50,281 nucleotides of DNA, from the NCBI GenBank assembly GCA_005882895.1, contig VBBD01000012.1:1-50281 (forward strand), read 5' to 3'. Below, piece after piece: positions 37,026-44,681 of the stretch (its first letter is position 1; every line of letters begins with the position of its first letter). This DNA comes from Candidatus Bathyarchaeota archaeon (GTDB lineage Archaea > Thermoproteota > Bathyarchaeia > 40CM-2-53-6). The notes under the pieces are model-generated. The model was not told where the DNA came from. It saw only the letters and a program-made list of their open reading frames with translations, and did no database searches. A program made the translations under genes and the position numbers.

Positions 37026-37836
37026 GGTGCCGATACAAGAAATGAAGGACACTTCACGCATTCTAGATCTCAAGTACAAACTCATGACGATAGAACTGCT
37101 CAACCTAGCCAAACAACGGTTCACCTATCGAGAACTCTCGGCCATGGTTCACCTACCTGAAACAGTTCTGAGCCGGTACGTGAAAGGACACGTCTTACCG
37201 ACAGCACAGCGAGCCGAAGAGATCAACAAGACACTCCAAAGATACATGAGCCTAGACAAAGAACTTCTAGAGAGAATTCATTTCGACGATGGCGGATATT
37301 TTGACAACACAGCGATCATCGGCGACACGTTGTTGATGGAGCGAGCGGTCCAACATGCGGTGGGCAAGTTCGCGGGAAAAAGAGTTACAAAAATCATGAC
37401 TGCGGCGGTTGACGGAATACCGCTCGCAACTCTCCTGGCGCACCGGCTTGGCGTTGGACTGCTTGTCGCCAAGAAAGCCAGAGAAGTTGGGGTGAGAGAG
37501 TTTATTGAGGAAATTTTCGTGCCTCCCAAAACCGCTGTTGTGTTGAGCTTGTTCGTTCCGAGGGACGCGATCAAGAAGACGGACTGCGTGCTAATCGTGG
37601 ACGATATCATTGATAGTGGGGAGACACAGCGGGCGATGATGAAGATCATTCAGAAGGCGAAGGCGGAGGTCATAGGAATCTACGCTCTCGTGTCCATTGG
37701 GAGCGATTGGAAGGCGCGTATCGAGTCAGCTGGAAACGTCCCTGTGGAGGTGGTAACGCCGGTTATCAAGAAGGAGCCGAAGGAGAAGGAGAGAGAGTCA
37801 AGAGAGACGAGAGAAGTTCGGGAAATATCCGCCTAA
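37009..37836 (+). CDS. gfcR: GfcR-like transcription regulator (HTH plus PRTase domain)
   Basis: This 275-aa protein has an N-terminal helix-turn-helix (FTYRELSAMVHLPETVLSRY, about 33-52) and a C-terminal type I phosphoribosyltransferase domain with the PRPP loop VLIVDDIIDSGETQ. The architecture matches haloarchaeal GfcR, which controls sugar-degradation genes. The role here may differ. The tail is a run of Glu/Lys/Arg. ATG 37009 is used; the frame extends upstream within dcd. Confidence 0.85.
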   Translation: MVAVAKVPIQEMKDTSRILDLKYKLMTIELLNLAKQRFTYRELSAMVHLPETVLSRYVKGHVLPTAQRAEEINKTLQRYMSLDKELLERIHFDDGGYFDNTAIIGDTLLMERAVQHAVGKFAGKRVTKIMTAAVDGIPLATLLAHRLGVGLLVAKKAREVGVREFIEEIFVPPKTAVVLSLFVPRDAIKKTDCVLIVDDIIDSGETQRAMMKIIQKAKAEVIGIYALVSIGSDWKARIESAGNVPVEVVTPVIKKEPKEKERESRETREVREISA

Positions 37837-38154
37837 AACCTACTCTTTCTCAGTAGAAAAGGTATACGGTTATCCGTCCGGCCGAGACCGAAAAGCTCTC
37901 TCCAAATATTCCTGCGGGAACAAACATCCCCTTCCGAGATAATCTCCTCTTCTTCAACTAACCTTCTGCTGGTGGAGACCTTTCTTTTCTGTAACGTTTT
38001 TTTCTCGTAACTTTTTCTTTTCCCGTAACTATTTCTTCTTCGTTAACTATTATGTGACCCCCCGGGATGGTCGATTTTCCCGCGCCCCGCCCTTCGTGAA
38101 ACGTTGAGAATTCCACGTTCACCACTCCCTGCCACGGCAGTCTTCCTTCGTGAA
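37837..38154. repeat. intergenic region with short T-rich tandem repeats
   Basis: At 37990-38060 a unit of 16-18 bases, GTAAC followed by a T/C run, recurs four times in a degenerate form (GTAACGTTTTTTTCTC, GTAACTTTTTCTTTTCCC, GTAACTATTTCTTCTTC, GTTAACTATT). T-runs make it a good terminator for gfcR. No gene is seen in the rest of the 318 bp. Confidence 0.55.
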
Positions 38155-39201
38155 TCAGCCAAACATGGCCCGGATATTCTCGGCCAAGGGCTGACGAACT
38201 ACCCCGCGATCCGTCACAATCCCGGAAACCAGCTCCGGGGGAGTAATATCAAAAGCCGGGTTCAAAGCCCCGACATTCCGAGGAGCAAAACGCCTACCGC
38301 CAACCGACAAGACCTCTCGCTGGTCCCGCTCCTCAATAACCACCCGGGACACGTCCGTCACCAGATCTAGGGTTGACACGGGCGCCGCCACATAGAAAGG
38401 AACACCATAGAACTTCGCCCCAAGCGCGATCGGCAAGGTCCCGATCTTGTTCGTGACATGCCCCGTCCCCAAGACCCTGTCCGCACCCACGACAACCTTG
38501 TCCACCACGCCCTGAGCCATCAGTTGGGCGGCCGCACTATCACAGATCACCCGGACCGGAATCCCGTCCCTCGCCAACTCAAACGCTGTCAACCTCGACC
38601 CCTGCAACAGCGGCCGCGTTTCCGTCGCGATCACGGACACTCTCTTTCCCTCTTCAACAGCGGACCGGACCACCGCCAACGCCGTGCCATATCCCGCTGT
38701 CGCGAGAGACCCAGCATTACAATGAGTCAGCACAGTATCCTCATCTTCAATCAACGCCGCACCGAAGCGTCCGATCTTGTGAGCAGCCTCAAGCTCCTCC
38801 CGAAGAATCATATCCGCCTCCCGCCTCAGCTCGTCACCAAGTGACTCAACCGACCTAGCTCTGGAAGACGCTTTGAAAACCCGCTCAACAGCCCAGCGAA
38901 GATTCACACCCGTCGGCCTCGTCAAGATCAAAGCATCCGCGGACTTGCGAAGCCTTGACCTAACCTGCTCTAGATCACCCCGCCTGACATTCATTGCGGC
39001 CAGAACCAGACCATAGGCGCCAACAACACCGATCAACGGCGCCCCCCTAACCTTCATAGAACGGATCGCCGAACAAACCTGGTCCACCGTCCGCATCCGA
39101 ACATACACCAGCCTACCCGGCAACCTCGTCGTGTCAATCGCCTCTAATACTCCATTCTTCCATCTCACCGACTCAAGAGAATCTAGTTTTTTCCCGGGCA
39201 T
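38155..39201 (-). CDS. mtnA: S-methyl-5-thioribose-1-phosphate isomerase (aIF2B-like)
   Basis: This 348-aa enzyme of methionine salvage converts 5-methylthioribose-1-phosphate to the ribulose form. Family motifs are VRGAPLIGVVGAYG, the catalytic Cys in LTHCNAGSLATAGYG, ETRPLLQGSRLTAFEL, and the catalytic Asp in VVGADRVLGTGHVTNKIGT. These residues separate MtnA from ribose-1,5-bisphosphate isomerase. ATG 39201. It is divergent from the EndA gene; no other salvage genes are adjacent. Confidence 0.9.
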   Translation of the reverse strand: MPGKKLDSLESVRWKNGVLEAIDTTRLPGRLVYVRMRTVDQVCSAIRSMKVRGAPLIGVVGAYGLVLAAMNVRRGDLEQVRSRLRKSADALILTRPTGVNLRWAVERVFKASSRARSVESLGDELRREADMILREELEAAHKIGRFGAALIEDEDTVLTHCNAGSLATAGYGTALAVVRSAVEEGKRVSVIATETRPLLQGSRLTAFELARDGIPVRVICDSAAAQLMAQGVVDKVVVGADRVLGTGHVTNKIGTLPIALGAKFYGVPFYVAAPVSTLDLVTDVSRVVIEERDQREVLSVGGRRFAPRNVGALNPAFDITPPELVSGIVTDRGVVRQPLAENIRAMFG

Positions 39202-39300
39202 TTCCCAAAACTCCGCTGTCGCTCTTCAATTGTTCGCATGCCTTTATAGACGCCTGCCCGGGCTTGGCCTCTTTCAAATCATAACTGGGTGCGTTGCTTG

Positions 39301-39819
39301 ATGGCGCTAGAAGTTCTCGAAGCCTTTCTTTCCAAGAACAGAGTCTACCTGAAAGAGCCCGAAAAACTCATGGAGCTCCGGGAGAAAGCCTTCGGAACCC
39401 TAGTAGGCGAGAAACTCTTCCTGAGCCCCTACGAAACATTCTATCTCGTCGAAAAACGACGAGCCCGCGTAGCCGACGAAAAGACAGGCAAGGAAAAAAC
39501 ACTCCAGGATCTCGTCACAAAACTGTCGGTTGGCAAACCAACCATATGGACCAAGTACTTAGTATACCGGGACCTACGAGATAGAGGCTACCTAGTCCGA
39601 GAATCCGAGGGAGGCTTCGACTTCGAAACCTTCGGAAAAGGAGCGACCCGTCGACAAGTATCGATAGTCTTCGAAGGAGGAGAATCAACTCTAGAACGGC
39701 TTGCCAAGCTCTCCGCAAAAGCGAACAAGGAAGGTAAAGACCTAGTCCTCGCCGTAATCGACAGACGCACAGACATCGTATACTATACCCTGAACACTGA
39801 ACGCTTCGAAGGAAAATAG
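39301..39819 (+). CDS. tRNA-splicing endonuclease fold, non-catalytic-type subunit
   Basis: This 172-aa protein has the two EndA domains: the N-terminal FYLVEKRRARV and the nuclease-fold KYLVYRDLRDRGYLV, ending LVLAVIDRRTDIVYYTL. EndA cuts tRNA introns at bulge-helix-bulge sites with a Tyr-His-Lys triad. Here the Tyr position (FxVYxRG in active EndA) reads ETFGKG, and the His (HSxYLV) reads RRQVSIVF. Only a Lys (GKDLVLAV) is plausible. It is therefore probably the structural partner of a heteromeric enzyme whose catalytic subunit is elsewhere. It is followed 25 bp later by hisS. Confidence 0.85.
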   Translation: MALEVLEAFLSKNRVYLKEPEKLMELREKAFGTLVGEKLFLSPYETFYLVEKRRARVADEKTGKEKTLQDLVTKLSVGKPTIWTKYLVYRDLRDRGYLVRESEGGFDFETFGKGATRRQVSIVFEGGESTLERLAKLSAKANKEGKDLVLAVIDRRTDIVYYTLNTERFEGK

Positions 39820-39844
39820 CCGCGAGACGGAGAAGCAGCATCAA

Positions 39845-41161
39845 TTGTCAGAGGCGCAATTCACCCTTCCACGGGGAATGAAAGACATTGACCCAGAAGA
39901 AATGTCACGCAGAATCTGGCTCACCGACAAGATACGACAAGTACTCTGGAACTACGGCTTCCAGATGCTAGAGCCAAGCCCTGTAGAAAACCTGGAAACC
40001 CTCGAGGCAAAATCAGGCCCGACAGTCCGAGACGAAATCTACTGGTTCAAAGACAAAGCAGAGCGAAACCTCGGACTACGATTCGACCTCACAGTAGGCA
40101 TGACCCGGATGGTTGCAAACCGATTCGACCTGCCAGAACCGATCAAGATCTCATGCATCGGAGGAGTATGGCGCTACGACGAACCTCAGTTTGCCCGTTA
40201 CAGATACTTCACACAATGGGATGCAGAGATCTACGGAGTCGCAGATCCGTCCGCCGATGCAGAGATCATCGCATTAAGCTCTGACATCCTAGACTCAGTC
40301 GGCCTCAAAGAACACCTAGTCAAAATTAGTAACCGAAAACTCGTCGAAGGCTTCCTACGAGGCCTGGGAACCCAGTCCCAAAATGAACTTGACCACCTGA
40401 TCAGAATAATCGACAAGGTCGGAAAAATAGGCTCCGAACAGGCAGAGCGAGAATTCACCCGAGCCGGTTTATCCAAGGACAAGGTCAAAAGAATCCTAGG
40501 ATTCGCCGATATCAGTGGAGACCCGGACCAGGTCCTCGGAGAGCTGGAGAGGAAACTGCCGAAGGGAGATATGATCCATCAAGGCTTCAAAGAACTCTCT
40601 GGAACAGTCGACAGGGTAGAATCCCTCGGAAAGAAGCCCAAGATCAAAGTTGACCTTGCAATCGTCCGGGGAATAAGCTACTACGACGGAACCGTATTCG
40701 AAGCCTACGACCAAGACGGAGAAGACGTGGGCGCAATCCTCGGCGGTGGGCGCTTCGACAAACTATGCAAAATATACGGAAAACGAGACATGCCAGCAAC
40801 CGGAGTAGCAGGCGGCTACGAACGACTCATGTTGTCCCTAGAGCGAAAAGACCTGTTCCCTGACATCCAACAAAGCCCACAAGTCTTCGTGGTCACAGTC
40901 AACGAAAGCGTCTGGAGCGAAGCCGTGAAAATCGTCCAACGACTCCGAAACCAAAACATCAGGGCTGACTACGACCTCAAACAACGCCCGCTCAGCAAAC
41001 AGCTAGAGTACGCCGACTCGTTGAAGGCAGGAATATGTCTCGTCTTGGGTCCTAGAGAGATCAAGGAGGGAAGCGTCCGTCTGAAAGATATGAAAACAGG
41101 CGAAGAGAAGAGCGTCAAGTTATCATCTGCAGTTGATGAGATCCGAAAAACCCTCGGATGA
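39845..41161 (+). CDS. hisS: histidyl-tRNA synthetase
   Basis: This class II synthetase of 438 aa charges tRNA-His. Motif 2 lies in VWRYDEPQFARYRYFTQWD, the histidine-specific LAIVRGISYYDGTVFEAY is present, and motif 3 is GGGRFDKL. The anticodon-binding domain occupies the last 95 residues (PQVFVVTVNES onward). TTG 39845 is the start. It forms a unit with the endonuclease subunit upstream. Confidence 0.94.
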   Translation: MSEAQFTLPRGMKDIDPEEMSRRIWLTDKIRQVLWNYGFQMLEPSPVENLETLEAKSGPTVRDEIYWFKDKAERNLGLRFDLTVGMTRMVANRFDLPEPIKISCIGGVWRYDEPQFARYRYFTQWDAEIYGVADPSADAEIIALSSDILDSVGLKEHLVKISNRKLVEGFLRGLGTQSQNELDHLIRIIDKVGKIGSEQAEREFTRAGLSKDKVKRILGFADISGDPDQVLGELERKLPKGDMIHQGFKELSGTVDRVESLGKKPKIKVDLAIVRGISYYDGTVFEAYDQDGEDVGAILGGGRFDKLCKIYGKRDMPATGVAGGYERLMLSLERKDLFPDIQQSPQVFVVTVNESVWSEAVKIVQRLRNQNIRADYDLKQRPLSKQLEYADSLKAGICLVLGPREIKEGSVRLKDMKTGEEKSVKLSSAVDEIRKTLG

Positions 41162-41488
41162 ACCAGAAATTCAACACAAAAACATCTACGCATCAGCTTG
41201 GTATATTAGGGCCTACTGATCATGTCAGGTCCTTGTAGACTGATGAGTTTTCGTTCGAAAACGCGGAACTTGAGACGGAGACGTATCAGAAGAGAAACAA
41301 GGACCAGGCTTATTCATGTCGCTGTTGCGGCTGGCTAGGCAATCCGCCTGAAATGCAAGATTAGCTAGATTAGAGGCCTAGAATCCGCCTCGGTTTCTTG
41401 TTCCGTGCCCGTTGTCTGTTCAAGGGTACACGTCACGCCTCTGAGCGAATGATTCGACAGGATCCTTTGTTCCGGCTGATGCGACTGG
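41162..41488. other. 327-bp intergenic region with TATA-like box and hairpin
   Basis: GGTATATTAGG (about 41199-41209) is a good TATA box with no gene start downstream on this strand. About 43 bp later a perfect hairpin GTTTTCG-TT-CGAAAAC (41247-41262) follows TGATGA. A short non-coding RNA is possible; no family is recognised. Confidence 0.35.
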
Positions 41489-41929
41489 TTAATCCTTGGG
41501 AGTTAGGTCGTACATCTCGGGCGGATTCTTCGGTAGAACGAAATGGATGAAGCCGTATCCGTATTTTTCGTGGAATTGATCGCTGCCCTGAATGCCTTTC
41601 TTGAAGGCTTCTTCGAATCTCCTCCAGTCCTGTGCACGAATGGCTTCACTCATGGGATGAAAATGCGTTTTGATGAAGCCGTTCAGGTCTTCAGTGAATT
41701 TTGGCCTGAGAGTAGCACCTATTCTGAAGAGGGCGATGACTTGGTTGAGCTGGTAATGTGCCAACTTCCAGTTGAGCGCTCTCGCGGCGTAGTAGAGGAC
41801 ATGATACCTTTCTCCGACTTCCTTCATCAAGTGGGCCATTCCGTGTTGAGCTTCCGCCAGCTGTTCGAGGCTTAGTTCGCCGTGCTTTGTCTTGATCACG
41901 ATCTTGTCGTTAGACATTATGAGACTCAA
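41489..41929 (-). CDS. hypothetical helical protein
   Basis: This 146-aa protein (142 from the second ATG, 41917) is mostly helical, with KHGELSLEQLAEAQHGMAHL, AARALNWKLAHYQLNQ and many His and Tyr residues that could bind a metal or cofactor. I do not recognise the family. It is divergent from the small zinc-finger gene at 41996. Confidence 0.65.
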   Translation of the reverse strand: MSLIMSNDKIVIKTKHGELSLEQLAEAQHGMAHLMKEVGERYHVLYYAARALNWKLAHYQLNQVIALFRIGATLRPKFTEDLNGFIKTHFHPMSEAIRAQDWRRFEEAFKKGIQGSDQFHEKYGYGFIHFVLPKNPPEMYDLTPKD

Positions 41930-41995
41930 GGACTTCCCGTCGGGATTTTCCTTTATAGGCGTACGGGTCGGCCACAGCTAACAGAAGAAAAAGAC

Positions 41996-42220
41996 ATGTG
42001 GGTTGAGTTCAAGTGTCCGATCTGTGGAAAGGATCTAGATGATGATAAGTCAATGGCGAATTTCATGGTCTGTAATGAATCGTCTCACGGAACCTTGAAG
42101 TTCTTCACCGGAGATGGTTGTTTCTTCACGAGCGACCAGAAAGTGGCTGAGGAACTCGTGAAGAGGGGAAAGCGAGTTCATGTCGTAGACCCGCATGAGT
42201 TTTTCGCCGGTCATGAATGA
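41996..42220 (+). CDS. small CxxC zinc-finger protein
   Basis: This 74-aa protein starts at ATG 41996 (MWVEFKCPICGKDL) with a CPIC knuckle and a later Cys/His (MVCNESSH) completing one zinc site. CTTTATAGG at 41951-41959 is a fitting TATA box. The long upstream extension of the frame is antisense to the neighbour and not coding. Function unknown. It is followed by a tRNA on the same strand. Confidence 0.7.
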   Translation: MWVEFKCPICGKDLDDDKSMANFMVCNESSHGTLKFFTGDGCFFTSDQKVAEELVKRGKRVHVVDPHEFFAGHE

Positions 42221-42284
42221 AGCTACTGAGGTTCGACTGTTCCTTCGGAACAATTAACTAGGATTCGTCCTAGCCAGCTCTTTC

Positions 42285-42391
42285 GGGCCCGTAGCTCAGT
42301 CTGGATAGAGCGGCAGCCTATTCCGGGCCGAGCCCCCTATGCCGTGAGCGAGTTGAGCTGTAGGTCCGGGGTTCGAATCCCCGCGGGCCCG
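42285..42391 (+). tRNA. intron-containing tRNA, anticodon probably GUU (Asn)
   Basis: Acceptor GGGCCCG/CGGGCCC, D-arm GCTC/GAGC and T-arm CGGGG TTCGAAT CCCCG are perfect. The discriminator is G and CCA is encoded (42392-42394). The anticodon arm GCAGC/GCTGT encloses 39 nt, 32 more than needed. Cutting 42320-42351 gives the loop CTGTTGA (GUU). The best helix-bulge geometry (GCGG:CCGT) would instead cut 42316-42347 and leave A at position 33. Both give anticodon GUU, but the junction is unresolved. Confidence 0.75.
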
Positions 42392-42685
42392 CCACAAGCA
42401 CTCATGAATACTACGTTTCCTGTGATTGCCTCTGGCAACTTGACTGGGCGGACACAGGATTGAGTCGCTAAGAATCAGATGAAGGCTGAATCAGTGAAAC
42501 AGATATGGCCGGACTAACCCGATATGCCCCGCGGAGAAGGTGTAACGCGGAGCGATATTGCTCGGCTACTTTGTTATCACTGCAGCACTTGGCCTTCTTC
42601 TCTTTGAGAGAAAAGAATTCACATAAGAAAGCTCCCGAACGCATACCTTGAAATCCAACGTTGACTCGAACAAACTCGTCCGAGA

Positions 42686-43108
42686 TTGAAAGAAACCGCT
42701 TCGAAAGTCAAGTTCTCGGAGAAGGAGATTCAGTTCCTAGAACAAAACGAACTATGCAGGTTCGCAACAGCTTCGAAAAAGGGCGAGCCGCATGTTGTAC
42801 CAGTCTCCTATGTGTGGCACGACGATTCCCCACACATCGTAACTGACTACGGAACAAGGAAGCTCCAGAATCTGAGAGAGAACCCTCACGCTGCCATCTT
42901 AGTAGACACAGCAGGGACTCAGAAACTGCTCTTGATAAGCGGGTCCGTCTCGATAATCGAGAAGGGAGAAGAATACCGGAAACTCTACAAGCTATTCTAT
43001 TCCAAACTAGACTGGGTAAAGCGCGATCCATGGAAGGAAGGAGAAGCACCCTTCGTTAGGATCAACCCCACGTTCAAAGCGGGATGGGGACTCCGGGGCG
43101 GGAAGTAG
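42686..43108 (+). CDS. pyridoxamine-5'-phosphate-oxidase-like flavin/F420-binding protein
   Basis: This 140-aa split-barrel protein has LCRFATASKKGEPHVVPVSYVWHDD near the start, LQNLRENPHAAILVD and a C-terminal strand region. It belongs to the PNPOx-like superfamily that binds FMN, F420 or haem. F420-dependent reductase is one possibility, but the sequence does not settle the cofactor. The start is TTG 42686. It is a stand-alone gene. Confidence 0.82.
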   Translation: MKETASKVKFSEKEIQFLEQNELCRFATASKKGEPHVVPVSYVWHDDSPHIVTDYGTRKLQNLRENPHAAILVDTAGTQKLLLISGSVSIIEKGEEYRKLYKLFYSKLDWVKRDPWKEGEAPFVRINPTFKAGWGLRGGK

Positions 43109-43317
43109 AGACAGCTTTCCTCGTCCCAATCCCCGATCCATCCTAGACAATTATCGCGGGTATTCGCGAATCTCAGACCTTGTTGCGAATAGACTTATGG
43201 CGACCGTGAGACGTCCAAGCCGCCAAGCGCGAAAATCAAGACACTGGCGCGGACTGGTTACAAGACTCTTTAATACCGCTGGAACGGCCAAATGCAAATC
43301 AGAGCTGACTCGAAAAA

Positions 43318-43701
43318 ATGGCAGATTTCTGCGCTCGATGCGGTAAGACGCTGAGCCTCATCGACCCTCTCCTAGAACTCAAAGGGTTGAGGTTCTGTGA
43401 AGATTGCTACCCAGACGTCAAGCGAGAGCACGCGGCAGCCAGCATATCCGATAAGATGGATCGCAAGAATCGTGCGGCGTTCGCTGACGATGAGAGTGAC
43501 GAGAATCTTCGTGGGTCAATTATCAAGGGTAAGCAGGCCTTAGCCGCTAAGGAGAACGAGTTCAAATGGGACAACCCCTCTCTCTCCCTGATCGCTAGCG
43601 CTCTACGGATTCTCACTGACCAGAACAGGATCATAATGAAGCAGAATGAGCTCATACTTCGGGAGCTTGAGAGCCGTACGCCGGCTGTAAAGTCAAAGTA
43701 G
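43318..43701 (+). CDS. LIM-like zinc-finger protein with coiled tail
   Basis: This 127-aa protein has a zinc finger in the first 35 residues with CARCG and CEDCYP (spacing as in a half LIM domain). A charged linker and a C-terminal helix (NRIIMKQNELILRELESR) follow. ATG 43318 is preceded by TTTAATACC at about 43269. Role unknown; it may be an adaptor. Its stop is 33 bp before the 3' end of the tRNA-Tyr gene on the opposite strand. Confidence 0.7.
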   Translation: MADFCARCGKTLSLIDPLLELKGLRFCEDCYPDVKREHAAASISDKMDRKNRAAFADDESDENLRGSIIKGKQALAAKENEFKWDNPSLSLIASALRILTDQNRIIMKQNELILRELESRTPAVKSK

Positions 43702-43734
43702 ATCGCATCTTTCTTTTCTTCCGGGTAAGAGTGG

Positions 43735-43940
43735 TCCCGGGGACCGGAGTCTCACAGAGGCTTTGTCCTCTTTTTGAATTCGCCGAACCGGTTTTCCAGG
43801 TTCTCCGGCGACACTCCGGTGTCTACTGTTAGCCTGGTAAGGCTGACGTGGCTGCGCACTGGGCGCACACCTACAGCGTCTTCGTCGCCCGCTGTTCTAG
43901 GGGGCGGCTCGGAAGCTCTTCCAGGCTGAGCTACCCCGGG
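43735..43940 (-). tRNA. tRNA-Tyr(GUA) with four introns
   Basis: On the minus strand the exons join to a 74-nt cloverleaf: acceptor CCCGGGG/CCCCGGG, TA, D-arm GCTC/GAGC, anticodon stem TCCGG/CCGGA, loop CTGTAGA, variable GTGTC, T-stem GCCGG/CCGGT and loop TTCAAAT. Discriminator A, C1:G72 (archaeal Tyr identity) and encoded CCA (43734-43732) fit. Introns are 43909-43878 (32 nt, position 30/31), 43870-43821 (50 nt, 37/38), 43804-43779 (26 nt, 53/54) and 43772-43749 (24 nt, 59/60). Central helices are CTTC:GAAG, CTGT:GTAG, CGCC:GGCG and TTCA:TGAG, each between 3-nt bulges. Intron lengths total 132, exactly 206 minus 74. Confidence 0.88.
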
Positions 43941-43971
43941 ACACGACCAAGACGCGACCCTAGGCGTCTAG

Positions 43972-44343
43972 TTAAGATTTCTCGGAATCAGGCTGGTGAT
44001 TTTCTCTTATCCAGCGGGCTAGGTCGCGTAGGCCTATGTTGGAGGTTACGTCGATTACTGGGACTTCGATGTTTCCCACGCGGACGAAGTTGTTGTATTT
44101 TGGCATTGGGGCGTGGGATATGTTGGAGGCGTAGATCCGGCCTTTGACGTATTCTTCGGGGAGGGCTTCTGGTTCGACGAAGTCTGCGAGGAAGACGACT
44201 CCTTCGGCCCAGTAGAGGGCCAGTGGCTGGCCGGACATGTTCATGACGAAGGCGACCATGGAGGCGAGGTTGACTTGGTTGGTGAAGCTGGTGAGGCCGG
44301 TGACGACGATTTCCTGGGGTGGTGAATGGATTATGGATACCAA
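43972..44343 (-). CDS. hypothetical 123-aa protein
   Basis: This protein has a hydrophobic, beta-rich core (EIVVTGLTSFTNQVNL, LYWAEGVVFLADFVEPE) and a C-terminal helix. ATG 44343. No family is recognised. It lies between the repeat array and tRNA-Tyr on the minus strand, with its stop 31 bp from the tRNA 5' end, so the two could be one transcript. Confidence 0.55.
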   Translation of the reverse strand: MVSIIHSPPQEIVVTGLTSFTNQVNLASMVAFVMNMSGQPLALYWAEGVVFLADFVEPEALPEEYVKGRIYASNISHAPMPKYNNFVRVGNIEVPVIDVTSNIGLRDLARWIRENHQPDSEKS

Positions 44344-44469
44344 GGCGGTGTTCCATTGGGTTGGGATGGATCGCCTGTGTTAAGGCTTGGCCGCCTGGGC
44401 TGGACTGGACGCGTTTCCATGTAGAGCGCGGCGCGAGACTTGAGTAGGCCCTGGGGGGCCTAGAATTTA

Positions 44470-44640
44470 CTGGTTCCCGTTTTCAATACCCGTTTCAGTA
44501 GCTGGTTTCAGTAACCGATTTCAAGGACTGGATCCAGTAACCGTTTCAAGAACCATTTCAGAACAGTTCAGGAAGTTATTTTCAAAAACGGTTTCAATAG
44601 CTTGTTTCAAGACCGATTTTCAGAACCGATTTGAAAAGTG
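44470..44640. repeat. degenerate tandem array, unit about 12-13 bp (GTTTCAGTAACC-like)
   Basis: The core TTTCA (or a one-base variant) recurs at 44481, 44493, 44506, 44519, 44532, 44544, 44556, 44566, 44580, 44592, 44605, 44618 and 44630. Most spacings are 12 or 13 bp. Between the cores AGTAACC, AAGAACC or AATAGC recurs. No reading frame fits, and there are no spacers as in CRISPR. It fills the gap between the 43972-44343 gene and the tRNA-Asp 3' end. Confidence 0.8.
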
Positions 44641-44681
44641 GTGATTCGAAGGCTGATTTGGCCGTGGTTTAGGCCGTTTGG

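Noticed and set aside
41240-41262. Hammerhead ribozyme core (CTGATGAG..CGAAA)
   Set aside because: The stem-II helix uses the bases that should form the GAAA box, and no stems I or III are present.
42316-42365. tRNA-Arg(CCG) reading of the 42285 tRNA using stem GCCTA/TAGGT
   Set aside because: It would leave four bases at position 26 and only one in the variable loop.
43848-44147. 99-codon plus-strand frame
   Set aside because: It lies over the tRNA-Tyr gene and antisense to the 43972-44343 gene; composition is Arg/Leu-rich, as in shadow frames.
44470-44640. CRISPR array
   Set aside because: The period is 12-13 bp with no unique spacers, and no cas genes are nearby.
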